A DNA stretch of 64,000 bases from JALYNX01 sp963724825 (GTDB lineage Bacteria > Actinomycetota > Acidimicrobiia > Spongiisociales > ZC4RG35): NCBI GenBank assembly GCA_963724825.1, contig CAVRWT010000005.1:62001-126000 (forward strand). Direction: 5' to 3'. This document shows positions 35,081 through 42,446 of this stretch, one piece after another (positions within the stretch are counted from its first letter, which is position 1; every line of letters starts with the position of its first letter). Both the position numbers and the translations under genes were made by a program. The notes beneath the pieces are model-generated. The model was not told the origin of the DNA, searched no databases, and saw nothing but the letters and a program-made list of their open reading frames with translations.

Positions 35081-36020
35081 ATCGCACGACTGGGTTCATC
35101 CATGATCGAACTGGTGGGTGACACCCCGGTGGTGAAGCTGGCCAAGGTGGTGCCGGAAGGCGCCGCTGACATCTTCGTCAAGCTGGAGTGGTTCAACCCA
35201 ACCGGGTCCTACAAGGACCGCATGGCGTTGGCCATCATCGAGGAGGCCGAGCGACGGGGCGACCTGAAGCCGGGAATGACCGTCGTCGAATACACCGGGG
35301 GAAGCACCGGGTCCTCTCTGGCATTCGTCTGCGCCGCAAAGGGATATCGCTTCAAGGTTGTGTCCTCGGACGCCTTTTCCCACGAGAAGCTCAGAACGAT
35401 GAGAGCGTTCGGAGCCGAGCTGACGATCGTTCCCAGCGAAGGCGGGGTGATCACACCCGATCTGGTTCCCCGCATGGTCGAGAGGGCCCGAGAGATTGCC
35501 CAAGAGCCGGGGACCTACTTCACCGATCAGTTCCGCAATCGCGACGCGATCGTCGGGCTACCGGCGCGCCGGAGAGGAATTGATGAGACAGGTCGGTCGC
35601 CCGATCGATGTCTTCTGCGCGGCTGCAGGCACCGCGGGCTTCTCCATGGGGGTGTCCACAGCCCTTGCATGAGAGCCGACACCGAGACCCGGGTGGTCCT
35701 TTTCGAACCGGCGAGCACCGCAGTGATCTCAGGCGGGGAGCTCCGGAGATCACCATGTCGAGGGAATCGGCGTCGGATTCATCCCGCCGTTGCTCGACAA
35801 GGCCCTCTACGACGAGGTGCGGGCCGTGGACGAGGCAGACGCCCGGGCAATGGCCAGAAGGCTTGCAGCCGAGGAAGGGCTCCTCACCGGGACCTCGAGC
35901 GGGCTGAATATCGCCGGAGCAGTCGCCATCGCCCAGGAACTAGGGCCGGGCCACACAGTGGCCACGGTCGCCGTCGACACCGGTCTCAAGTACCTGACCG
36001 GGGACCTGTTCGACGATTGA
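35081..36020 (+). pseudogene. Cysteine synthase-family PLP enzyme with three frameshifts and odd start
   Basis: The pieces join as SSMIELVGDTPVVKL, NPTGSYKDRMALAIIEEA (Schiff-base Lys), EYTGGSTGSSLAFVCAAKG (phosphate-type loop), FRNRDAIVG / YRRAGEELMRQVGRPIDVFCAAAGTAGFSMGV / RADTETRVVLFEPASTAVISGG / GDHHVEGIGVGFIPPLLD and a final LTGTSSGLNIAGAVAIAQEL. Breaks are near 35557 (GGG run), 35668 and 35740. Length is normal for fold type II O-acetylserine sulfhydrylase relatives. AAAGGAG sits 6 bases before an in-frame ATC (35081), whereas the first ATG is at 35102. Either ATC is the start or it is a misread ATG. Three indels in one gene leave open true decay, but neighbours show the same error type. 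Confidence 0.7.
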
Positions 36021-36030
36021 TCCCAGACGG

Positions 36031-36469
36031 TCAGACCCGCTCGACGATCACCACCGGGATCTCACGTTCGGTCTTCACCTGGTAGTTGTCGTAGTCGGGC
36101 CATATCGCGGCCATGAGCTGCCAGAGCCGTGGCTTCTCCTCGGCAGTTGCGGTTCGGGCGCGGCCTTTGAATTTCTCTGCCTTCACCTGTAGCTCGACCT
36201 CGGGATCATCGACAAGGTTCAGATACCAGGCGGGGTTCTTGGCGGCACCGCCGACCGAGGCCACCAGCAGGTAGCGATCCCCGTCCATCGCCGAAGATCA
36301 GGGCGGTCCGGCGCAACTTGCCCGTCTTGCGGCCCCGGGTGGTGAGCAACAAGGTGGGCGCGCCGTTGCGCCATTCATAGCCTTTACGGCCGTCGGTCTC
36401 GACGTACTCGTCGATGTGATTCGCAACCCAGCCTTTGGGGCTGTCGAAGACTTCTTCTTGTGATGCCAT
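36031..36469 (-). CDS. F420-type nitroreductase/deazaflavin-dependent oxidoreductase, one frameshift
   Basis: From ATG 36469 (MASQEEVFDSPKGWVANHIDEYV), with GGAGGAACA as ribosome-binding site. The first frame carries GAPTLLLTTRGRKTGKLRRTALIFG, the F420-binding signature; the second continues MDGDRYLLVASVGGAAKNPAWYLNLVDDPEVELQVK and ends IPVVIVERV. One extra base near 36290 separates them. Joined length about 145 residues, as in Ddn/Rv3547-type enzymes, which use F420H2 to reduce quinones or nitro compounds. Presence of this family implies the cell makes coenzyme F420. Confidence 0.83.
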
Positions 36470-36497
36470 TGTTCCTCCGGCTTTACTTCGCCAGGTC

Positions 36498-36921
36498 ATG
36501 GAAAAGACGAGCGCAGACCCAACGAGTTTCATCCAATCCTTGCCGACCGATGTGCGCACTGACATCGAAGCACTCGACGCCGTGATCAGCGAAGCGATGC
36601 GAGGTCACCCCAGAGTGATGTGGGAGGGCAAGTTCTGGGGCGGCACCGAGCAGAAGATCATCGGCTACGGCGACCTCACGGTACTCGCGTCCTGGCAAGG
36701 CGAAGGTGAACTGGTTCATTGTCGGGCTCGCCTCGCAAAAGGACTACATCAGCATCTACGTCAGCTCCGCCGATGAGCACGGCTACCTGGTCAAGAAATA
36801 CCAGGACCGGCTGGGCAAGGTCAAGGTCGGAAGTGCGGTGATCAGTGTCAAGAAGGCCGACGACTTGGACCTGAGCGTGCTTCGAGAGCTGATTGCGGCT
36901 GCGGCTGACCTCGCGCCGTAG
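36498..36921 (+). CDS. DUF1801 family protein, one frameshift
   Basis: The first frame starts MEKTSADPTSFIQSLPTDVRTDIEALD and runs to WGGTEQKIIGYGDLT; the second continues YSRPGKAKVNWFIVGLASQKDYISIYVSS to the end. One extra G at the GG at 36680-36681 explains the break. Joined, about 140 residues. DUF1801 proteins are small uncharacterised helical/beta proteins related to YdhG and frataxin-like domains. No function is assigned. It is divergent from the nitroreductase gene with 28 bases between. Confidence 0.72.
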
Positions 36922-36935
36922 GTGCCCGGATACCG

Positions 36936-38969
36936 CTACTTCAGCTCAATACCGGAGAGACCCTCCTCCAGCAGCCTCTTGAACCCGTCCCCGTCGAGGA
37001 TCGGGATCCCCAGCTCTTCGGCCTTCCGCGACTTGGAGGCGCCGGGTGATTCGCCAACTATCAGCGCCGTGGTCTTCCCGGAGACCGAGCTGGCCGCCTT
37101 CCCGCCCCGCTGCTCGATGGCAGCCTGAGCCTCCTCACGGCTGAACCCGGGGACCGTCCCCGAGACCACGAAAGTGCCCCCGGCCAGCAGATCCGAGGCG
37201 GCGCTGCGATCGACCTCGTCTTCGAGACGGACGCCTGCTGCCCCCAGTTTTGCAACCAGCGCCTGGTTGTCCGGATCGGCCGCCCAGGTTGCGACACCAT
37301 TGGCGATCACCGGCCCGATCCCCTCGACTGCGGAGATCTCCTCCTCGGTGGCCGCCATCAGGCCGGGCAGCCCGCCGAAGTGGCGGACCAGGAGGCGGGC
37401 CACCGTCCCCCCGACATGACGGATGCCGAGTGCAGTCAAGAGGCGGGAAGCGGGCCGGTCCTTGGCCGCCGCGATCGCCTTCTTCAAATTGCCTACGGAG
37501 ATGGAGCCCCAGCCCTCTCGGCCGAGCAACTGATCCGGGTCGAAGATGAAGATGTCGGCCGGGTCGGAGATCATCCCCTCGGTGAGGAGCAGGTCGATGG
37601 TCTTGTAACCCATGTGCTCGATGTCCATCCCGCCACGGGAAGCGAAGTGGAACAACCACTCCCGGACCCGGGAGGGGCAGGTGTAGCCCCCGGTGCACCT
37701 CGCCACCGCCTCGCCCTCGATACGCACAATGGGGTTGCCACAGAACGGGCACTTCGACGGCATCTTCCACTTCTTCTCTTTGCCGGTGCGGGCGGAGAGC
37801 ACCGGCCCCACCACTTCGGGGATCACGTCACCGGCGCGGCGGACGATCACCTGATCCCCGATTCGGACATCCTTGAGCGCCACCTGATCGGCGTTGTGAA
37901 GCGTGGCCATGCCAACCGTGGCACCGCCCACGAATACCGGCTCCAGGACTGCGAATGGAGTGGCGGCGCCGGTGCGACCGATGTTGATCCAGATGTCGCG
38001 GAGCGTGGTGACCTGCTCCTCCGCCGGGAACTTGTAGGCGATGGCCCACCGGGGCGCCCGGGAGGTGAAGCCGAGGGAGTCCTGCTCGACAAGGGCATTG
38101 ACCTTGATAACGACGCCGTCGGTCTGATACCCGTTCTGGTGGCGTTCTTTCTCGGCCCTGGCCACGTAGTCGAGCACGGCCTCGATGCTCTCCAACTCCT
38201 GACTGGCAGGGTTGGTCCGAAACCCCGCCTCCTGGAGATAGCGCATGGTGTCGGCGTGTGACTCGAAGGCCGGTCCACCTTCCACCAACCCGAGTTGATA
38301 CACCCATATGGCGAGGTTGCGGGCGGCGGTCATTGCCGGGTCCTTCTGCCGCACCGAACCGGCCGCGGCATTGCGTGGATTGGCGAACATCCGGTCGCCC
38401 GCTTCTGCCTGTCTTCGGTTGAGCTCTTCGAACGCCGCCTCCGGCATGTAGACCTCGCCCCGAACCTCGAGGATGGATGGCGGCTTCTTGTCGAGAAGCT
38501 TCAAAGGGACCGACTTGACCGTGCGCAGGTTGGCTGTGATGTCCTCACCGGTCACCCCGTCGCCCCTGGTGGCCCCGGTGGCAAGCAATCCGTCCCGGTA
38601 GGTGAGCACCACGGCCAGCCCGTCGATCTTGAGCTCCGCCACATAACCGGTTGGTGGTCCCCCGAGTTGTCGCTCCAGGCGCTGTTCCCAGGTCTCCAGG
38701 TCCTGGCGAGAGGTGGCGTTGTCCAGGGAGAACAGAGGACGGAGGTGGCGCACCGGCTGGAAGAGGTCCCCGATCGGCGCCCCCACCCGCTGCGTCGGGC
38801 TGTCCGGTGTGATCAGCTCCGGGTTTTCCTCCTCGAGACGCTTCAACTCCGCCATGAGTGCGTCGAACTGCGCGTCGGAGATGGTCGGGTCGTCGAGGAC
38901 GTGATATCGATACAGGTGCTCGTTGACCTGGGAACGGAGGTCTTCGATCTGGGTCTGGACGTCAGACAT
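36936..38969 (-). CDS. ligA: NAD-dependent DNA ligase
   Basis: 677 residues with all domains: Ia (YRYHVLDDPTISDAQFD), adenylation domain with the AMP-lysine in YVAELKIDGLAVVLTYRDG, OB fold, zinc finger (CPFCGNPIVRI...ARCTGGYTCPSR), helix-hairpin-helix tandem (LLTALGIRHVGGTVARLLV, EGIGPVIANGVATW) and C-terminal BRCT (GGTFVVSGTVPGFSREEAQA). It seals nicks in replication and repair. TAACGT 8 bases before ATG 38969 indicates a leaderless message. No frameshift. Confidence 0.97.
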   Translation of the reverse strand: MSDVQTQIEDLRSQVNEHLYRYHVLDDPTISDAQFDALMAELKRLEEENPELITPDSPTQRVGAPIGDLFQPVRHLRPLFSLDNATSRQDLETWEQRLERQLGGPPTGYVAELKIDGLAVVLTYRDGLLATGATRGDGVTGEDITANLRTVKSVPLKLLDKKPPSILEVRGEVYMPEAAFEELNRRQAEAGDRMFANPRNAAAGSVRQKDPAMTAARNLAIWVYQLGLVEGGPAFESHADTMRYLQEAGFRTNPASQELESIEAVLDYVARAEKERHQNGYQTDGVVIKVNALVEQDSLGFTSRAPRWAIAYKFPAEEQVTTLRDIWINIGRTGAATPFAVLEPVFVGGATVGMATLHNADQVALKDVRIGDQVIVRRAGDVIPEVVGPVLSARTGKEKKWKMPSKCPFCGNPIVRIEGEAVARCTGGYTCPSRVREWLFHFASRGGMDIEHMGYKTIDLLLTEGMISDPADIFIFDPDQLLGREGWGSISVGNLKKAIAAAKDRPASRLLTALGIRHVGGTVARLLVRHFGGLPGLMAATEEEISAVEGIGPVIANGVATWAADPDNQALVAKLGAAGVRLEDEVDRSAASDLLAGGTFVVSGTVPGFSREEAQAAIEQRGGKAASSVSGKTTALIVGESPGASKSRKAEELGIPILDGDGFKRLLEEGLSGIELK

Positions 38970-38977
38970 CGGAGCCG

Positions 38978-38983
38978 ACGTTA
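38978..38983 (-). promoter_or_regulatory. -10 element, leaderless promoter of ligA
   Basis: TAACGT ends 8 bases before ATG 38969. Confidence 0.5.
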
Positions 38984-38994
38984 CCGAGCGGCTG

Positions 38995-40044
38995 TCACAG
39001 AAATGTCCGGTCGATCAAACCCCCACCGAGCACCCGGTCATCGTCGTAGAAGGCCATGGTTTGACCGGGGGACACCCCTTCCTGAAAGTCGGTGAACAGG
39101 AGCCGGTCACCTTCGAGGACAGCCGGGACCGGATCGCCGTGAGCCCGGTACTGAGCCATCACCGCGCCGGACCCACCCTTGCCCGTGGTCCACACGAGCT
39201 CGGAGAGGTCGACACCGCCCACCCTCAGCTCATCACGCCGGCCAAGGACAACGGTCGAGGTGGAGGGTTCGATGCGGACCACGAATCGGGGCTCGCCGAC
39301 CGCAACGCCGAGGCCGCGCCGCTGTCCGATGGTGAACCCGCTGATCCCATCGTGCTCCCCCAGTTCGTGGCCGTCGGTATCGATCATCGGCCCGGCGCTA
39401 AACGAGCCTGGCGCGGTCCGAGCGAGGAAGTCCCGGTAGTCGTGGCGGCCGACGAAGCAGATATCCATCGACTCCGGCTTCAGCGCGGTGCGCAACCCGA
39501 GATCGGAGGCCATGGCTCGCACCTCGGCCTTGGTCAGCTCGCCGACCGGGAAACGAGTCCGAGACAACTCGCGCTGGGTGAGCATCGAAAGGACATAGGA
39601 CTGATCCTTGGCCCGATCGGCTCCGCGATGAAGGCCCCAAACCTTGCCGTCGAAACGGCTCCGGGCGTGATGGCCAGTGACCAGGAAATCGCTCTCGAAA
39701 TCGTCGAGACGACGAAGGAGCCGGTCGAATTTCACGGTCCGATTGCACTCGATGCACGGGTTTGGGGTCCGGCCTGAGGTGTAGTCGCTGATGAACCGGT
39801 CGACCACGCCGTCGTGGAACTCGGTCGTGTAATCCAGGACGTAATAGGGGATCTCGAGTTGACCCGCCACCCGTCGGGCATCTTCCGCGTCGGACACGGT
39901 GCAACAGCCTGCAGTCGGCGCCTCGCCATTGGGGCCTGACCACAGCTTGAGGGTGACCCCGACCACGTCGTGGCCGGCCTCCCTCATCAGGGCGGCCGCC
40001 ACCGAGGAGTCGACTCCCCCGGACATCGCCACCAACGCCCTCAT
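38995..40044 (-). CDS. mnmA: tRNA-specific 2-thiouridylase
   Basis: 349 residues from ATG 40044. PP-loop in MRALVAMSGGVDSSVAAALM; the two catalytic Cys are in NPCIECNRTVKFD and MDICFVGRHDYRDFL; QRRGLGVA and the C-terminal beta-barrel complete it. The enzyme adds sulfur at position 2 of the wobble uridine of tRNA-Lys, -Glu and -Gln, with sulfur coming from a cysteine desulfurase. The upstream iscS-type gene overlaps it by ATGA, giving a direct sulfur-relay pair. The longer frame to 40206 is rejected. Confidence 0.95.
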   Translation of the reverse strand: MRALVAMSGGVDSSVAAALMREAGHDVVGVTLKLWSGPNGEAPTAGCCTVSDAEDARRVAGQLEIPYYVLDYTTEFHDGVVDRFISDYTSGRTPNPCIECNRTVKFDRLLRRLDDFESDFLVTGHHARSRFDGKVWGLHRGADRAKDQSYVLSMLTQRELSRTRFPVGELTKAEVRAMASDLGLRTALKPESMDICFVGRHDYRDFLARTAPGSFSAGPMIDTDGHELGEHDGISGFTIGQRRGLGVAVGEPRFVVRIEPSTSTVVLGRRDELRVGGVDLSELVWTTGKGGSGAVMAQYRAHGDPVPAVLEGDRLLFTDFQEGVSPGQTMAFYDDDRVLGGGLIDRTFL

Positions 40045-41174
40045 CGGAGTTGGCCCACCAGAGTGGTCACGATCTCGACCGCCTCCTGGGCTTCCTCCAT
40101 GGTGCTGGTCCAGCCAAAGCTGAAACGGATGCTCTCCCTGGCCTCGCCCGGCGTCAGCCCCATCGCCTCGAGGACATGGGAGACCTCGGAGGCGCCTGAC
40201 TGGCATGCAGATCCTGCCGATGCGGCGACACCGACGAGATCCATGCGGACCAGCAGCGTTTCGTTTAGAACACCAGGGAATCTGACATTGAGATGGTGCG
40301 GAGAGCGCCCGGTTTCGGGGGTGTTGACCACCAGCCCTTCGATGCCTGCTGTCAGTCGCTTCTCGAAGTCGTCACGGATCTGGCCGACCCGGTGCCCGAA
40401 ATCCTCCCGATCAGCTGCGGCGAGGTCCATCGCCGTCGCCATCCCGACGGCCCGGCCCACGTCATGGGTCCCGGAGCGCCTTCCCAGCTCCTGGCCTCCG
40501 CCGTGCTGCACCGGTTCGAGGAGTGTGCCCTCTCGGACATACAAGATCCCCGCCCCCTTGGGGCCTCCGAACTTGTGGCCGGCCAGCGACATCAGATCCA
40601 CACCCAGCGTTCGAACATCGATCGGCTCGGAGCCGAAGGCCTGGACCGCGTCGGTGTGCACCAGGACCTCGGGGTCTTGGGCCTTGACCGCTCGCGTGAT
40701 CGCAGCCAGGTCCTGGATGGCGCCGGTCTCGTTGTTGACCAGCATCGTCGACACGACCGCCGTCTCCCCGTCGATTGCCTCGAGCAAATGTTCGAGATCG
40801 ACACGGCCCTCCCTGTCGACGCCGACCAACGTGACCGGCATCCCGAGACGCTTCACGAAATCGCTCGTCTCCAGAACCGCTTCGTGCTCGGTGGCCACTG
40901 TGACCACCCCGCGACGCGGACTTTCGTTGAACACCGCGCCCTTGATGGCGAGATTGTCCGATTCGGTGCCACCGGAGGTGAAGACGATCTCGAGGGTGGC
41001 GGCGCCGATCTGAGCCGCGATCCGCTCCCGCGCCTCCTCGAGGGCGTCCTTGGCGCGACGGGACACGCCGTGGATACCGGAGGAGTTGCCGTATTCGACA
41101 TCGGCGTAGGGCGCCATGGCGTCCCAGACTCCGGGGCGCATCGGCGTGGTTGCGGCGTGGTCGAGGTAGATCAC
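40041..41174 (-). CDS. iscS: Cysteine desulfurase (IscS/NifS class)
   Basis: 377 residues from GTG 41174: IYLDHAATTPMRP, FTSGGTESDNLAIKG, Schiff-base Lys in MSLAGHKFGGPKGAGILYV, and the persulfide Cys in ASAGSACQSGASEVSHVLEAM. It takes sulfur from cysteine and passes it as persulfide to MnmA (next gene, ATGA overlap) and probably to Fe-S assembly. Length and the 12-residue Cys loop are of the class I (IscS) type. Confidence 0.94.
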   Translation of the reverse strand: MIYLDHAATTPMRPGVWDAMAPYADVEYGNSSGIHGVSRRAKDALEEARERIAAQIGAATLEIVFTSGGTESDNLAIKGAVFNESPRRGVVTVATEHEAVLETSDFVKRLGMPVTLVGVDREGRVDLEHLLEAIDGETAVVSTMLVNNETGAIQDLAAITRAVKAQDPEVLVHTDAVQAFGSEPIDVRTLGVDLMSLAGHKFGGPKGAGILYVREGTLLEPVQHGGGQELGRRSGTHDVGRAVGMATAMDLAAADREDFGHRVGQIRDDFEKRLTAGIEGLVVNTPETGRSPHHLNVRFPGVLNETLLVRMDLVGVAASAGSACQSGASEVSHVLEAMGLTPGEARESIRFSFGWTSTMEEAQEAVEIVTTLVGQLR

Positions 41175-41193
41175 AGCCCCAGATTCTCGCAGG

Positions 41194-41667
41194 ATGCAGG
41201 GCCTGTTCGAGTCAGAGATACCCTCGTCCCCCTTGTTGCACCAGCTAATCGTCGATATCCCGGCGCCACCGGATCGGGTCTGGGCCGAGCTCGCCGACCT
41301 CGGCTCGCATCATCAATGGATGGCAGATGCGGAAGAGATCCGATTCACCGATCAGCAACGCAGCGGATTGGGCACCCGGATGCTGGTCCCTACCCGGGTC
41401 GGGCCCTTTCGAACCACCGATTTGATGACGGTGACCGAATGGGATGAGGGTCGGGCGATGTCCGTCGAACACGTCGGCGCAGTATCCGGCTCCGGGCGGT
41501 TCGTTCTCGAGCCCAGTGGGGCTGGAACCCGGCTCACCTGGTCGGAACAGCTCCGATTCCCGTGGTGGCTGGGCGGTCCATTGGGGGCTTGGGTGGCAGG
41601 CCCGGTGCTGAAGCGGATCTGGAGGGGCAATCTGAGCCGTCTCGCGGCTCGCGTCAGCGGCCCTTGA
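41194..41667 (+). CDS. SRPBCC (START-like) family protein
   Basis: 157 residues. The fold is shown by HQLIVDIPAPPDRVWAELADLGSHHQWM (first strand and helix), FVLEPSGAGTRLTWSEQLRFP and the long C-terminal helix GPVLKRIWRGNLSRLAARV. Such proteins bind hydrophobic small molecules in a deep cavity; some are polyketide cyclases, many are uncharacterised. The 3' end overlaps the convergent enoyl-CoA hydratase gene by 14 bases. The first 14 residues may be spurious if translation starts later. Confidence 0.75.
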   Translation: MQGLFESEIPSSPLLHQLIVDIPAPPDRVWAELADLGSHHQWMADAEEIRFTDQQRSGLGTRMLVPTRVGPFRTTDLMTVTEWDEGRAMSVEHVGAVSGSGRFVLEPSGAGTRLTWSEQLRFPWWLGGPLGAWVAGPVLKRIWRGNLSRLAARVSGP

Positions 41668-42421
41668 AGTCCGGAGCCCGCTTCTCGATAAAGGCGGCGA
41701 CACCCTCGCGGGCGTCGTCCGACCCGAAGGCGACCTGAAATGCATCGCGCTCGACCATGAGCCCCTCGTCCACCGGCGTCCCGAACCCACGATGCATCGC
41801 CTTCTTGGCGGCGGCGATGGCGCGGGTGGCCTTGGTTGCCCACTCGGCGGCGTCGGACAGAGCCAACTCCAGGACCTCACCGGAGGGGGCCACCTTGTCG
41901 GCGAGACCGATCGCCAGGGCTTCTTCAGCACCCACCTGACGCCCGCCTAGAACCATCTCCTTGGCGCGTTGGTAGCCGACGAGGCGACCCAGCCGCTGGG
42001 TCCCCCCCGCTCCGGGGATGATCCCGAGCAGGATCTCGGGCTGGCCGACGAGGGAGTCCTCGGCCAGGTATCGGAAGTCGGCGCCCATGGCCAGCTCCAG
42101 CCCGCCACCGAGGGCGTATCCGTGAATGGCGGCGATGGTGGGCTTCTCCAGGCTCTCCAGTGCGGCGATCGCCTCTTGAAGAGTCCAGGCGGTCCGCTCC
42201 TTGGTTCCGGCGTCGAAGGCTGCCTGGAATCCCTTGATGTCGGCCCCTGCCGCAAAATGGGGCTGGCCGGTGACTACGACGGCCCTGATCTCGGAGTTGG
42301 CGCACTCCTCGAAGGCCTGCTTGAGCTCGGTCGCCATCTGTTCGGAGAGGGCGTTCACCGGGGGCCGGTCGAGACGAACCAGTGCCACCGCGCCGTCAAC
42401 GGTCACCTGCACGTGTTCCAT
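41654..42421 (-). CDS. Enoyl-CoA hydratase/isomerase family protein
   Basis: 255 residues from ATG 42421. Oxyanion-hole loops are in FAAGADIKGFQ (Ala-Gly-Ala-Asp) and GYALGGGLELAMGADF; the catalytic glutamates fit in LVGQPEILLGIIPGAGGTQRLGRLVG. These crotonases hydrate trans-2-enoyl-CoA in beta-oxidation. The acyl-CoA ligase-like fusion is 25 bases upstream on the same strand, which suggests acyl-CoA work, but TACCCT 6 bases before the ATG indicates its own leaderless start. Confidence 0.9.
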   Translation of the reverse strand: MEHVQVTVDGAVALVRLDRPPVNALSEQMATELKQAFEECANSEIRAVVVTGQPHFAAGADIKGFQAAFDAGTKERTAWTLQEAIAALESLEKPTIAAIHGYALGGGLELAMGADFRYLAEDSLVGQPEILLGIIPGAGGTQRLGRLVGYQRAKEMVLGGRQVGAEEALAIGLADKVAPSGEVLELALSDAAEWATKATRAIAAAKKAMHRGFGTPVDEGLMVERDAFQVAFGSDDAREGVAAFIEKRAPDFKGR

Positions 42422-42427
42422 GAAACG

Positions 42428-42433
42428 AGGGTA
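42428..42433 (-). promoter_or_regulatory. -10 element, leaderless promoter of enoyl-CoA hydratase gene
   Basis: TACCCT ends 6 bases before ATG 42421. Confidence 0.45.
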
Positions 42434-42446
42434 GACCGCCCCTACC

